The position numbers were made by a program, and so were the translations under genes. Shown one piece after another: positions 27,883-36,812 of a stretch of 64,000 bases of DNA. Positions within the stretch are counted from its first letter, which is position 1, and each line of letters opens with the position of its first letter. The DNA comes from Bacillus sp. NEB1478 (lineage in GTDB: Bacteria; Bacillota; Bacilli; Bacillales; Fictibacillaceae): contig NZ_CP134049.1 of assembly GCF_031582965.1 (NCBI RefSeq), positions 930,001-994,000 on the forward strand, written 5' to 3'. A model generated the notes under the pieces. That model had not been told where the DNA came from. It saw only the letters and a program-made list of their open reading frames with translations, and did no database searches.

Positions 27883-28725
27883 ATGATTAAAATTGGGGTA
27901 ACTGGCTGGGGAGATCATGATTCGCTATATCCGGATGGTACGCCAGCAAAAGATAAACTTGCCGTCTACAGCGGTCATTTTCCAGTGGTAGAAGTCGATT
28001 CATCCTTTTATGCAGTACAACCGATAAAAAACTATGAAAAATGGGTTTCAGCCACACCTAAAGATTTTTCATTTGTCGTAAAAGCTTATCAAGGCATGAC
28101 TGGACATTCCCGTGGAAAGATCCCTTTTGATTCTGTAAAAAAGATGTTTGAGGCGTTCATACAATCCATTCAGCCTGTTATCTCATCCGGGAAGTTAGAG
28201 ATGGTTCTATTTCAATATCCGCCCTGGTTTGACTGTAAAAAAGAGAACGTCCAGATGCTCCGTTTTACGAAAGAAATGATGGGCGATATACCCGCAGCAC
28301 TTGAATTCCGGAATCAGTCATGGTTTACGGATGATTTGGAAGAAAAAACGCTTCAGTTCATTGATGAAGCGGGGTGGATTCATACAGTGTGCGATGAGCC
28401 GCAAGCAGGCAAAGGATCGATTCCGATTGTAATGCATACATCCGAAGACAAAACATTAATCCGCTTGCATGGCCGAAACGTTTATGGCTGGGAGAACAGA
28501 GGACAGCCAAATTGGAGAGAGGTTCGGTATTTGTACCGGTATAATCAAGCTGAATTATTGGATTGGAAGCAACGGATCGAAAATTTAGCTGAAGAGACGA
28601 GGGACTTAACGATCCTGTTTAATAATAATTCAGGCGGAGATGCTGCCGATAATGCAAAGCAGATGATCGAGATGCTAAATATTCAATATGACTTCTTAGC
28701 ACCGAGACAATTAGATTTGTTTTAA
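27883..28725 (+). CDS. yunF: DUF72 family protein YunF
   Basis: 280 residues. The N-terminal IGVTGWGDHDSLYP and VVEVDSSFYAVQP are the DUF72 (YecE) signature, a TIM-barrel-like family without a proven reaction. Start ATG follows GGGTGAGG. Gene and position match yunF of B. subtilis. Confidence 0.9.
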   Translation: MIKIGVTGWGDHDSLYPDGTPAKDKLAVYSGHFPVVEVDSSFYAVQPIKNYEKWVSATPKDFSFVVKAYQGMTGHSRGKIPFDSVKKMFEAFIQSIQPVISSGKLEMVLFQYPPWFDCKKENVQMLRFTKEMMGDIPAALEFRNQSWFTDDLEEKTLQFIDEAGWIHTVCDEPQAGKGSIPIVMHTSEDKTLIRLHGRNVYGWENRGQPNWREVRYLYRYNQAELLDWKQRIENLAEETRDLTILFNNNSGGDAADNAKQMIEMLNIQYDFLAPRQLDLF

Positions 28726-28838
28726 CAGAATTTCTTCCTAATATTACAAATTGGTTTCAAAAGTCTCTATCCGATTTAATTTTTCAAATGACTTGATATA
28801 CTTATAAAGTGCACTGGATGAAGAAAGTGGGGATACAT

Positions 28839-29021
28839 TTGGATTTAAAAAAGTTAGTTCAAATGATGTACTACTTGCAGATTGCCTTTGTCGTCAGCGG
28901 TCTTTATTTGCTATTTGTCTACATAGTAACGAACAACTCCAAAAGGATCCAAATACTCACACTTGTATTATGTATTAACTTAATCTCCCTAAAAGTCATG
29001 AGGGACCGATTTAAAGCATAA
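28839..29021 (+). CDS. Small membrane protein
   Basis: About 60 residues with TTG start behind GTGGGG (7-base spacing). Two hydrophobic helices (LQIAFVVSGLYLLFVYIV and ILTLVLCINLISL) are joined by a short basic loop. An upstream GTG at 28809 is possible but has no ribosome binding site. Function is unknown. Confidence 0.6.
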   Translation: MDLKKLVQMMYYLQIAFVVSGLYLLFVYIVTNNSKRIQILTLVLCINLISLKVMRDRFKA

Positions 29022-29028
29022 AAAGTAG

Positions 29029-29070
29029 ACGACTCAAAGGATAAATGAACCTCTTAGAGTCGTTTTTTTG
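29029..29070 (+). terminator. Rho-independent terminator, copy 1 of a repeated module
   Basis: ACGACTC/GAGTCGT stem, then TTTTTTT. The same stem and T-run followed by GTT-TTTT-AAGCCT occurs at 57231-57275 after nupN. Confidence 0.88.
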
Positions 29071-29169
29071 TTATTTTGAAGCCTTTTTTACGGCATTTTA
29101 TTGTAAAAACAAGATAAATCCTTTAGTCTGGCCAAAAACTTGTTGTTTTTGATCTTAAGAAGAAATCAT

Positions 29170-29260
29170 TTTTATTTAATTCCACGGTAATCTCCAATAT
29201 ATATCCACGTTAATTTCGATAATTCCATGTAACTCACAAATATTCGATTTTTCGACAAAA
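29170..29260. repeat. Degenerate array with 20-23 bp step (related to 57404 array)
   Basis: TCCACGG at 29181, TCCACGT at 29204 and TCCATGT at 29224 recur at 20-23 bp. The array lies between the terminators of two converging genes. Its units (TTAATTCCACGGTAAT, TATCCACGTTAATT, CGATAATTCCA) are nearly the same as those at 57400-57450. Confidence 0.65.
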
Positions 29261-29264
29261 AGAA

Positions 29265-29312
29265 TGACCCAAACGATTTATGGATCTTTTCTTGGGTCAT
29301 CATCTTATTTTT
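29265..29312 (-). terminator. Terminator after yunC
   Basis: On the minus strand TGACCCAA pairs with TTGGGTCA, followed by TTCTTTTTG. A similar AATGACCC/GGGTCATT hairpin closes yutM at 61966. Confidence 0.75.
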
Positions 29313-29339
29313 TTACACTTATCTAGTGTCAGCCATTCT

Positions 29340-29642
29340 TTAAAGCATCTTTAAAAGTGCTTTTCTCCCTTGCATACCAACCTCTATACCTCTTGCTTGC
29401 GCTTCGTACGTTATGGACTCAAGCGGTGCATCAAGAAGCTGTTCAATCGTACGTACTCCTACTGCACGGCCTGCAATGATTTTACGGTCAGCCAGCTTGT
29501 CATTCAATAAAGCGACATCTAAAGCTCCACACATAATGTATCCATTTTCATTAAAAACAGCCATGAAATTAGTTTTTGGTAAACGAAGGGTGACAGCGGT
29601 AAATGGATGTCCTTCTATGAAGATCGGGTTCATCTCTAACAT
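29340..29642 (-). CDS. yunC: DUF1805 family protein YunC
   Basis: 100 residues. Start ATG 29642 behind AAAGGAG. Sequence (GYIMCGALDVALLNDKL, GRAVGVRTIEQLLDAPL) is typical of YunC/DUF1805, a small conserved protein of unknown function in Bacillus. Position next to the yun cluster agrees. Confidence 0.92.
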   Translation of the reverse strand: MLEMNPIFIEGHPFTAVTLRLPKTNFMAVFNENGYIMCGALDVALLNDKLADRKIIAGRAVGVRTIEQLLDAPLESITYEAQARGIEVGMQGRKALLKML

Positions 29643-29773
29643 GCTTCCACTCCTTTCTCCTTACTATTTTTATGTGTGAATTAGAAAAAAGTGTTAGGTA
29701 TTGGCGTCAATTTTGTGACGAAATCATAAGCTTTCTATGATAGGATTAAAGAAAGACAAGGGGGCGAAATCAT

Positions 29774-30568
29774 ATGAAACAATACTTAAATTTTCTTCAA
29801 GATATTTTACATAACGGAACGAAAAAAGAAGATCGGACAGGCACTGGAACGGTATCTGTTTTTGGTCGGCAAATGAGGTTTAACTTAGAAGAAGGTTTCC
29901 CGCTTGTAACGACAAAAAAGCTTCACTTAAAATCAATCATTCATGAATTGCTTTGGTTTTTAAAAGGTGACACAAATATTGCCTACCTAAAAGAAAATAA
30001 CGTAAGAATTTGGGACGAGTGGGCAGACGAAGAAGGCAACCTGGGTCCAGTCTATGGACATCAATGGCGTTCTTGGTCAAATCCTGATGGAGAAACAATC
30101 GACCAGATCACAAACGTAATCCATGATATTAAAACAAATCCTGATTCGAGAAGACTGATAGTTTCAGCATGGAATCCTGCTGATGTGCCGAAAATGGCTT
30201 TGCCGCCATGTCATCTTCTATTTCAGTTTTATGTAGCGGATGGAAAGTTATCTTGCCAGCTGTATCAGCGGTCAGCAGATAGTTTTCTAGGTGTTCCGTT
30301 CAATATCGCATCATATGCGTTATTAACGATGATGATCGCACAAGTTACAGGCCTGAAACCAGGCGATTTTGTTCATACGGTTGGAGATGCACATATATAT
30401 AACAACCATATTGAACAAGTAGAATTGCAGTTATCACGTGAACCGAAACCACTCGCAAAAATGAAGCTGAATCCAAGCGTGACAAGTATATTTGATTTTA
30501 CTTATGACGATTTTGAACTTGTTGATTATGATGCGCATCCTCACATAAAAGGGGCGGTGAGTGTATGA
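29774..30568 (+). CDS. thyA: Thymidylate synthase ThyA
   Basis: 264 residues, the standard length. It converts dUMP to dTMP using methylene-tetrahydrofolate. Catalytic Cys in [13 protein letters not shown], nucleotide-binding [14 protein letters not shown] and the N-terminal [10 protein letters not shown] are present. The stop overlaps the dfrA start by four bases, a standard thyA-dfrA pair that recycles dihydrofolate. Confidence 0.97.
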   Translation: MKQYLNFLQDILHNGTKKEDRTGTGTVSVFGRQMRFNLEEGFPLVTTKKLHLKSIIHELLWFLKGDTNIAYLKENNVRIWDEWADEEGNLGPVYGHQWRSWSNPDGETIDQITNVIHDIKTNPDSRRLIVSAWNPADVPKMALPPCHLLFQFYVADGKLSCQLYQRSADSFLGVPFNIASYALLTMMIAQVTGLKPGDFVHTVGDAHIYNNHIEQVELQLSREPKPLAKMKLNPSVTSIFDFTYDDFELVDYDAHPHIKGAVSV

Positions 30569-31047
30569 TATCTTTCGTAGTCGCGATGGATGAAAACCGT
30601 GCAATCGGAAAAGACAATGACCTGCCTTGGTATTTGCCAAATGATTTAAAATACTTTAAAAAAGTAACGATGGGCAAACCAATTGTCATGGGACGCAAAA
30701 CGTATGAGTCGATTGGCAAACCGCTTCCGGGCCGAGAGAACATTGTTGTAACAAGAGATAAGCAATATCAAGCAGAAGGTACTACCGTTGTTCATTCTGT
30801 AAATGAGGTTTTGCAAATTGATGCTGAAGAAATTTGTGTAATCGGTGGGGCGGAATTGTTTAAACTGTTTTTGCCGAAAGCCGATCGTCTATATATTACG
30901 GAGATTCACGAAACATTTGAAGCCGATACGTTCTTCCCGCCGCTTAATGAGAGCGAGTGGCAAGAGGTTTCCCGTGAATCTGGAACGGTCGATGAGAAAA
31001 ACAAATATCCTCACGATTTTGTGGTATTAGAAAAAATTAAGTCGTAA
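30565..31047 (+). CDS. dfrA: Dihydrofolate reductase
   Basis: 160 residues. [31 protein letters not shown] and IGGAELF are typical of bacterial DHFR (Asp/Glu replaced loop residues in normal positions). It reduces the dihydrofolate made by ThyA. ATGA overlap with thyA. Confidence 0.97.
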   Translation: MISFVVAMDENRAIGKDNDLPWYLPNDLKYFKKVTMGKPIVMGRKTYESIGKPLPGRENIVVTRDKQYQAEGTTVVHSVNEVLQIDAEEICVIGGAELFKLFLPKADRLYITEIHETFEADTFFPPLNESEWQEVSRESGTVDEKNKYPHDFVVLEKIKS

Positions 31048-31057
31048 AAGTTTGAAT

Positions 31058-31098
31058 GAGCCCCCCTCTTGTCTGCATATATGTAGATAAAGGGGGTT
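31058..31098 (+). terminator. Hairpin after dfrA overlapping the yunB ribosome binding site
   Basis: CCCCC and AAGGGGG pair around 31061-31096 with an inner TCT/AGA segment. The right arm, AAAGGGGG, is also the ribosome binding site for yunB, so the hairpin could both end dfrA mRNA and hide that site. Confidence 0.6.
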
Positions 31099-31104
31099 TG
31101 CCTT

Positions 31105-31968
31105 TTGCTGAAACGACGGAAAATGAAACTCCGAAAAGGTCCGCTTCCATTTCGGTTTGTTATATTAATCTCATTCACCCTTTTTGTATTTATCACACTG
31201 CAAGGGCTATGGCTTGTCAATAAAGGAATCGAGCCGACGTTGATGTATGTAGCACAAAGGAAAACAGAGGAAATCGCTTCATTAGCCATCAATGAGGCCA
31301 TCCTGAATAAAGTATTCGATTCTACAGATATGAAGGATATTTTAATTTCTAAAGAAGACAACGAGGGTAACATCGTTTTTGCGGGAGTAAATCAAAAAGT
31401 CGTCAACAGTGTTCAAAACCAAGCGGCAATTGTCGTCCAAGAGTTTTTAAAAGAAATAGAAGAAGGACATATACCTGACAGCATTGAGCCTGAAAAATTA
31501 GGTTTAGCAAAGAACTATACAAATCAGCCTGGTGTCATTATGGAAATTCCGTTAGGGCAAGCTACAAACAATTCATTGCTCGCTAACCTAGGACCGAAAA
31601 TTCCAATTAAATTTACAATCGTTGGTGACGTAAATACAGATATTGAAGAAAAGATTGAAACAGTGGGGATTAATAATACTTGGATCTCTATTAATATTAT
31701 CGTAACTGTAAAAGCCAAAGTAGTTATTCCATTCGCAACGGAAACGGCTACAGTTACCCGTCCAATACAGATCATGGGACAATTCATTCCTGGTGAAGTT
31801 CCTATTTACTATAATCAATCTGGTGACCCTATTCAGCCTGCACTCCCAATTGATCCGGACATAAAAGACAAAAAGGAAGCCGAAAAAAAGACTAAGAAAT
31901 CAGATAAAAACGCAGAAAAAGAAGAGGCGAGTGCAGATCACGAGTCATCCGAACCATCTGAAGAATAA
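31105..31968 (+). CDS. yunB: Sporulation protein YunB
   Basis: 287 residues. N-terminal basic segment, one membrane helix (VILISFTLFVFITLQGLWLV) and IPLGQATNNSLLANLGPKIP and INNTWISI match YunB, a sigma-E-dependent protein needed for efficient sporulation. The C terminus is a charged Lys/Glu tail that is longer than in B. subtilis. TTG 31105 has AAGGGGG 8 bases upstream; ATG 31123 is the alternative. Confidence 0.9.
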   Translation: MLKRRKMKLRKGPLPFRFVILISFTLFVFITLQGLWLVNKGIEPTLMYVAQRKTEEIASLAINEAILNKVFDSTDMKDILISKEDNEGNIVFAGVNQKVVNSVQNQAAIVVQEFLKEIEEGHIPDSIEPEKLGLAKNYTNQPGVIMEIPLGQATNNSLLANLGPKIPIKFTIVGDVNTDIEEKIETVGINNTWISINIIVTVKAKVVIPFATETATVTRPIQIMGQFIPGEVPIYYNQSGDPIQPALPIDPDIKDKKEAEKKTKKSDKNAEKEEASADHESSEPSEE

Positions 31969-31990
31969 AATCCTAAACCAAATGAATTTT

Positions 31991-32023
31991 CAAGTGTCTG
32001 GCAGTATAGCAGGCACTTTTTCT
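31991..32023 (+). terminator. Terminator after yunB
   Basis: AGTGTCTGGC/GCAGGCACTT stem with small internal mismatches, followed by TTTTTC. Confidence 0.65.
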
Positions 32024-32068
32024 TATGCTTTTAAAGTGTAATTAGCAGATAAAAAAGAGGTGGCTGAT

Positions 32069-32134
32069 ATGTATACGAGTCCAATTAAGATGATTGTTAT
32101 CAGAATGGTCAATCTTTGGGGCGGGTTCCCGTAA
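32069..32134 (+). CDS. Possible 21-residue peptide
   Basis: ATG 32069 follows AAAAAGAGGTGG, a good ribosome binding site, and encodes MYTSPIKMIVIRMVNLWGGF plus one residue. It is followed by a terminator-like hairpin (AAAAGCTG/CAGCTTTT, about 32172-32203). Only the ribosome binding site and terminator support it; it has no recognised family. Confidence 0.35.
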   Translation: MYTSPIKMIVIRMVNLWGGFP

Positions 32135-32227
32135 ATATTGCAAACATATTTCCTTTTCTAGAAAAAATATACGAAAAAAGCTGGTTCAGCAAAAAAACGA
32201 ATCAGCTTTTATATGTTTTTAAAGATA

Positions 32228-32310
32228 TACGACCGTCATGCGGAAAATGCGAGCGCTATGCGGAAAATATGCGCACCATACTGAAAATACGCACGGCATA
32301 CAAAAAAGCA
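32228..32310. repeat. Degenerate array with exact 20 bp step
   Basis: ATGCGGAAAAT at 32238, ATGCGGAAAAT at 32258, ATACTGAAAAT at 32278 and ATACAAAAAA at 32298 fall exactly 20 bp apart. The array lies between the convergent yunB and lytH units. Unit sequence differs from the other arrays, but spacing and position are alike. Confidence 0.7.
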
Positions 32311-32336
32311 AGCAGTCAATTCAGCTGCTTGCTTCC
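32303..32336 (-). terminator. Terminator after lytH
   Basis: AAGCAAGCAG/CTGCTTGCTT stem with a T-run on the minus strand (AAAAAA on the plus strand at 32303). It begins directly after the lytH stop codon. Confidence 0.85.
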
Positions 32337-32342
32337 TTCATT

Positions 32343-33344
32343 TTATCTTCTTCTAGCACTAATTCTGTCTTGACGTTCCCAAGCTTTTAAATAAGGATAA
32401 GGATCAAATGCCCATTCTGTAATGCCATTATCCCGATACATACCAAAATGAAGGTGAGGCGGGAATTTTCCTGAAGTGCCGGGCGGTCCATAACCTGAAC
32501 TCCCTACGTATCCAACCACCATTCCTGGTTCTACAATTGACCCTTTTTCAATTTCTTTATTGAAACTGCTCAGATGAGCGTAATAATGATACACATTATT
32601 GATATCGCGAATTCCAATACGCCAGCCGCCAAATCGGTTCCAGCCCTTTATTTCAACGATACCGAAGGATGCTGCTTTTACAGGAACACCATAGTCTGCA
32701 AAAATGTCAGTTCCTTCATGTATACGCAGTCCGCCATAACCGCGACGGTCTCCCCACGTGTTTCGGTAGCTATAATTTGATCGTAATGGGACAACGAAAC
32801 TGTGCTTATCAAGGGAAACTGTACCATACGTTTTATAAATTTTTGCATTTTCCATAATAATGTCTACTGCTTTATCTCTTTGGTAATAACTCCAAAGACC
32901 AATCCGAAAATTTTCGATATCGTGACCATGTTTTTGAACAATTTCTGCAAAAGTAAACAGCATGTCCTCATCATTGTTCCGGTCGGCGATGCCATCATTA
33001 TTTCCGTCTCTTCCAATACCGCCAAACATCGAAATACGATCAGGGTTCGTATCATCCATCTTTGGGTTCAGGGGACCCGACCATTGAATCGGTGAAAAAT
33101 AAATACCGACTAAACCTTTTCTAGCTGGTATATCTCTGCGCGCTTTCCTGACACTTCTTTCATATTGGTCAACGCCAGCAAAGTAATACCAAGGAATAAG
33201 CGTAACGGACTCCATTTTTTTATAGAGGCTGAGCCTTCCAACGTCTTCTTTTGTATATCGCTCGGCTGCCTCAGCTGTTCTTTCAGGAAGAAAAGTTATA
33301 AGAAAGGCGGCCAGAGTGAGGAACAGGATTGAAAATTTCCTCAT
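32343..33344 (-). CDS. lytH: L-Ala-D-Glu endopeptidase LytH (M23 family, sporulation)
   Basis: About 333 residues with a signal peptide (MRKFSILFLTLAAFLITFLP). The C-terminal half is an M23 peptidase with zinc-ligand motifs HEGTDIFADYG and HLHFGMY. In B. subtilis LytH (YunA) trims cross-bridges in spore cortex peptidoglycan. Start ATG 33344 follows AAAGGAG at long spacing; TTG 33353 and ATG 33371 are alternatives. Convergent to yunB and divergent from lipA, as in B. subtilis. Confidence 0.9.
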   Translation of the reverse strand: MRKFSILFLTLAAFLITFLPERTAEAAERYTKEDVGRLSLYKKMESVTLIPWYYFAGVDQYERSVRKARRDIPARKGLVGIYFSPIQWSGPLNPKMDDTNPDRISMFGGIGRDGNNDGIADRNNDEDMLFTFAEIVQKHGHDIENFRIGLWSYYQRDKAVDIIMENAKIYKTYGTVSLDKHSFVVPLRSNYSYRNTWGDRRGYGGLRIHEGTDIFADYGVPVKAASFGIVEIKGWNRFGGWRIGIRDINNVYHYYAHLSSFNKEIEKGSIVEPGMVVGYVGSSGYGPPGTSGKFPPHLHFGMYRDNGITEWAFDPYPYLKAWERQDRISARRR

Positions 33345-33547
33345 ACGTTCCAATCCACTCCTTTCTATCATTTATCTTTAGTTTGTTAAACTTCATGAAA
33401 AACATGAAGGAAAAATGTTGGAAAAAAACTCTGTTTGGAGTTTTAGCGGCGGTATGGTAGAGTATTGATGGGTGTAGAATGTTTAGAACCCACTCAACTT
33501 GATTGAAAAACAATGAATATTCAGCGATAAAATTTGGGGTGATTATT

Positions 33548-34432
33548 TTGGCTAAGAAGGAAGAATATTTACGTAAACCGGAATGGTTAAAAATAAAATT
33601 AAATACGAACGACAATTATAAAGAATTAAAAAAAATGATGCGCGAAAAGAAGCTACATACTGTATGTGAAGAAGCAAAATGTCCCAATATCCACGAATGC
33701 TGGGCTGTTCGTAAGACAGCAACTTTCATGATTTTAGGGGATATTTGTACACGTGCGTGCCGTTTTTGTGCGGTTAAAACGGGATTGCCTACTGAGCTAG
33801 ATCTTCAAGAACCTGAACGTGTTGCTGAATCTGTTGAACAAATGGGATTAAAGCACGTCGTGATAACAGCGGTTGCACGTGATGATCTTAAAGATGGAGG
33901 AGCTCATGTTTTTGCTGAAACGGTAAGACAAGTTAGAGCTCGTAATCCGTTCTGTTCGATCGAAGTATTGCCTTCAGATATGCTTGGTGACTTCGACGCT
34001 TTGAAAACGTTGATGGATGCAAAACCAGACATCATGAACCACAATATTGAGACAGTAAAAAGACTATCTCCAAGAGTTCGTGCTCGTGCTACGTATGAAA
34101 GAACTATGGAATTCTTACGCCGTGCAAAAGAAATGAATGCGAATATCCCTACAAAATCCAGTCTGATGATCGGGCTAGGTGAAACGTGGGAAGAAATTAT
34201 TGAAACAATGGATGACCTTCGTGCAAATAATGTTGATATCATGACGATCGGCCAATATTTGCAGCCAACGAAAAAGCATTTAAAAGTTCAAAAATACTAC
34301 ACACCTGAAGAATTTAAAGAATTACGTGATATTGCCTTCAGCAAAGGCTTCAAACATTGTGAATCAGGCCCGTTAGTTCGCTCTTCCTATCATGCAGACG
34401 AGCAAGTAAACGCAGCTGCGCAAAATAGCTAA
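33548..34432 (+). CDS. lipA: Lipoyl synthase LipA
   Basis: 294 residues from TTG 33548 behind GGGGTGA, giving [18 protein letters not shown] as in Bacillus LipA. Two [4Fe-4S] sites are visible: [12 protein letters not shown] (auxiliary cluster) and CTRACRFC (radical SAM). It inserts two sulfur atoms into the octanoyl chain on lipoyl-dependent enzymes. The C-terminal [10 protein letters not shown] is conserved. Confidence 0.97.
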   Translation: MAKKEEYLRKPEWLKIKLNTNDNYKELKKMMREKKLHTVCEEAKCPNIHECWAVRKTATFMILGDICTRACRFCAVKTGLPTELDLQEPERVAESVEQMGLKHVVITAVARDDLKDGGAHVFAETVRQVRARNPFCSIEVLPSDMLGDFDALKTLMDAKPDIMNHNIETVKRLSPRVRARATYERTMEFLRRAKEMNANIPTKSSLMIGLGETWEEIIETMDDLRANNVDIMTIGQYLQPTKKHLKVQKYYTPEEFKELRDIAFSKGFKHCESGPLVRSSYHADEQVNAAAQNS

Positions 34433-34435
34433 AAT

Positions 34436-34486
34436 ACAAAAAGGTCTGGACCAAAAGCTAATGTACTTTTGAGCCAGGCCTTTATT
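34436..34486. terminator. Bidirectional terminator between lipA and yutC
   Basis: AAGGTCTGG-CCAAAAG pairs with CTTTTG-CCAGGCCTT, with A- and T-runs on both sides. The inner CCAAAAG/CTTTTGG motif recurs in the hairpin at 62204. Confidence 0.85.
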
Positions 34487-35096
34487 ACTTTCCGGTCATT
34501 TCATCTCTCATATTGTTTGTTTCACCGTTCATTTCACCATTCGGGTTTTCTCCATAGTTCCACTTTTTCCCTTGTGGTGATTTTTTCATTTGCTGGATTA
34601 AGCGGCCAATGATGCCTTCGATGTTTTCTGTATCCTTGTTCATCGCCTGATATTGCTCAATTTTATTGATCATGCCTTTTTCATCTGATACATAAACATG
34701 ATAATAACGAGGAACAACTGAAAATGCTGTCATTTTCACTTGATCGGCTGCTGCATTTCTGTCCTTATTTGTTGTTTTATACGCAATGAAAACTTCTTCA
34801 TCTGTTACAAGTGTTCCCACATCTTTAATATTTGGCAGTTGAAGAACCATATCTGAAATCATATCTGCAGCTTTCTGCCGATTAAGAGAAGGAACTTGAT
34901 TGCCCTTTTTTACGTTATCGCCTGATTGATGGCGCATATATCCGAAATCTCCAGTGTTTTGGTTGCTGCCAAGCCGGTTCTCATCTTTTACATTTGTTTT
35001 TGAAAATTTGTATTCCTGCCCCATTTTCTTTTGGTCATCACCACCGCAGCCGGAAAGCATGATGGAGAGAATCAAAAGCATACCTAATTTTTTCAC
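34485..35096 (-). CDS. yutC: Sporulation lipoprotein YutC (YhcN/YlaJ family)
   Basis: 203 residues. GTG 35096 follows AAGGAGGTG and gives MKKLGMLLILSIMLSGCGG, a lipoprotein signal with lipobox LSGC. The middle has the YhcN/YlaJ-type repeated alpha-beta region with AADMISDMVLQLPNIKDVGT. The C terminus is Asn/Gly/Glu rich. Expected in the spore membrane. Confidence 0.88.
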   Translation of the reverse strand: MKKLGMLLILSIMLSGCGGDDQKKMGQEYKFSKTNVKDENRLGSNQNTGDFGYMRHQSGDNVKKGNQVPSLNRQKAADMISDMVLQLPNIKDVGTLVTDEEVFIAYKTTNKDRNAAADQVKMTAFSVVPRYYHVYVSDEKGMINKIEQYQAMNKDTENIEGIIGRLIQQMKKSPQGKKWNYGENPNGEMNGETNNMRDEMTGK

Positions 35097-35219
35097 TGGT
35101 GTGTTCACCTCCTTATTCATTAGAATGACCTTAAATCACTTTCTTTTTACAAAGAAATTGTTGGCTGAAAAAGGAGAAAGCATGGTAAAATAAGTATCAG
35201 GAAATGAGGTGAAGCATTT

Positions 35220-35495
35220 TTGATTACAGTTGGTAATTATTCCTGGGAAGTGATTGAAGATGTAAAGGAAGCCTTTAATGAGGAACAATTTAAAGCGCGA
35301 TACAGTGAGATTTTACATAAATACGATTATATCGTAGGTGACCTCGGTTACGAACAGCTTCGTTTGCGTGGATTCTTTGAAGATAATCACGAAAAGGCTA
35401 CGTTCGACACAAAAATCAGCACGTTACCGGAATACATATATGAATATTGTAATTTCGGCTGTCCGTATTTTGTTGTAAAAAAAGTAAACCCCTGA
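35220..35495 (+). CDS. yutD: DUF1027 family protein YutD
   Basis: 91 residues from TTG 35220 behind GAGGTGA. MITVGNYSWEVIEDVKEAFN and DKYDYIVGDLGYEQLRLRGF-type sequence with a C-terminal CNFGCPYF match YutD. Function unknown; the gene order lipA-yutC-yutD is conserved in Bacillus. Confidence 0.9.
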   Translation: MITVGNYSWEVIEDVKEAFNEEQFKARYSEILHKYDYIVGDLGYEQLRLRGFFEDNHEKATFDTKISTLPEYIYEYCNFGCPYFVVKKVNP

Positions 35496-35516
35496 GTCCA
35501 TTCAGGGGTTTTTCTT
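35486..35516 (+). terminator. Terminator after yutD
   Basis: AAACCCCTGA/TCAGGGGTTT stem overlapping the stop codon, then TTCTTT. It may also serve the convergent gene at 35516. Confidence 0.85.
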
Positions 35517-35803
35517 TAGCCGCGAGAATCTTCATAAGGCTGTTCAGTATGGAGATCCGGATCATCATGGGTAGGATGGGCTCCAGGATACTGTCTTTCT
35601 AAACCTTCATGAAGGGATTTGTTTTCGTAGTTGAAAGCACTGTAATACCTTTGACTTTCTCTCCATGGTGTTGATTTGCCTAACTCGCGATTAACGGGAG
35701 ATCCATACGGACCCTCAGGCAAATCCTCTGGAAGTACGTTATTGCGTCCGGTCTCTACATTCGAAAAATCTGTATATATCTGCTTCTTTTCTTTTTCGAA
35801 CAA
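35516..35803 (-). CDS. Conserved hypothetical hydrophilic protein
   Basis: About 95 residues from TTG 35803 (site GAGAGGGTGG). Acidic and rich in Pro, Tyr and Glu (LPEDLPEGPYGSP, HPTHDDPDLHTEQPYED). No membrane segment or known domain. A spore-associated role is possible from composition and neighbours, but this is a guess. Confidence 0.65.
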   Translation of the reverse strand: MFEKEKKQIYTDFSNVETGRNNVLPEDLPEGPYGSPVNRELGKSTPWRESQRYYSAFNYENKSLHEGLERQYPGAHPTHDDPDLHTEQPYEDSRG

Positions 35804-35903
35804 AAAAACCACCCTCTCAGGCTATTTAAGGATAAAAATATCCTTAAACGGTATTCTGTCCTAGAGAGAATGATTCGTTCCTTGGTACATTTTGAGTTGT
35901 TGA

Positions 35904-36173
35904 TTAAACGACTTCTGCTAAAAAATCTCGAAGTTCCATCGCATCTTCTTCCGTTAAGTTAAAGGCATGCTCCAAATAGCCTTCCTCTTCCAAGTCATCT
36001 TGTCCAATAATGGCAAAATGGCTGCCCAGCATATTTAAGACAAGTGATTTTCCGTAGTGACGATTGGATTTTACTATTGCTAGATCAAACCTTGTATTTC
36101 TACCCATAAAGCTTACAAAACGCGTTTCTGTTTTTTCAGTATCATCATATAAGAAAAAGGTTTCTTCTGACAT
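35904..36173 (-). CDS. DUF3055 family protein
   Basis: 89 residues, start ATG 36173 with AGGGGGAAA upstream. FFLYDDTEKTETRFVSFMG and GSHFAIIGQDDLEEEGYLEH match the small DUF3055 family of Bacilli. Function unknown. Confidence 0.82.
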   Translation of the reverse strand: MSEETFFLYDDTEKTETRFVSFMGRNTRFDLAIVKSNRHYGKSLVLNMLGSHFAIIGQDDLEEEGYLEHAFNLTEEDAMELRDFLAEVV

Positions 36174-36281
36174 CTCTTGTTTCCCCCTTAAGAATATCTG
36201 CTCTCATTTTAAATCAAGTCGTAAAGGATTTCCTTCTTTTATGTTACACTTTAGTGGAGAAACTTACAAAAGGTGATGACT

Positions 36282-36722
36282 ATGTATTTTGTTGACCGAA
36301 AAAAAATAAATGAGCATTTAATGTACATGAATCAATTGATTGATACTTTTAAGACCACAGCGTATAAGGAAGATCATATTCAAAAGCTAGCTATTGAACG
36401 AATAGGGCATCTGCTTATTGAATCCATGATGGATATTGGGAATATGATTATAGATGGCTTTATAATGCGTGACCCAGGGAGCTTTGAAGATATTCTGGAC
36501 ATATTGATTGATGAGAAAGTACTTCCTGATGAAGAAGGCACATCATTAAAAAATGTGGTTAATCTTCGAAAAGCATTAGTGCAAGAATATCCGAGTGCAG
36601 ATGTGAAAAAAATCTTTGAAACCATATCGAAATATTTGCCTGAGCTGACGGCATTTCCATCACACATCACTCGTTATTTAGAAGAGGAACTCGGACCAGT
36701 TTCTGCCTTTTTACCTGAATAA
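36282..36722 (+). CDS. yutE: DUF86/HepT-like protein YutE
   Basis: 146 residues, ATG 36282 after AAAAGGTGATG. Helical bundle with the DUF86/HepT region (ERIGHLLIESMMDIGNMIIDG). HepT proteins are toxin RNases normally paired with an MNT nucleotidyltransferase antitoxin; no such partner is adjacent, so this is a solitary, probably housekeeping, copy as in B. subtilis. Confidence 0.85.
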   Translation: MYFVDRKKINEHLMYMNQLIDTFKTTAYKEDHIQKLAIERIGHLLIESMMDIGNMIIDGFIMRDPGSFEDILDILIDEKVLPDEEGTSLKNVVNLRKALVQEYPSADVKKIFETISKYLPELTAFPSHITRYLEEELGPVSAFLPE

Positions 36723-36812
36723 ATCGAAGGAATAGTTTATATACATTTTAGTTTAAAAAATGTACGAATTCGGTATTTTACGGTAAAATGGTAAAAAAGG
36801 ATGGTGATGACC

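Noticed and set aside
32116-32373. 85-residue open frame on the plus strand
   Set aside because: It crosses a terminator hairpin, the 20-bp array and the end of lytH, and lacks a ribosome binding site.
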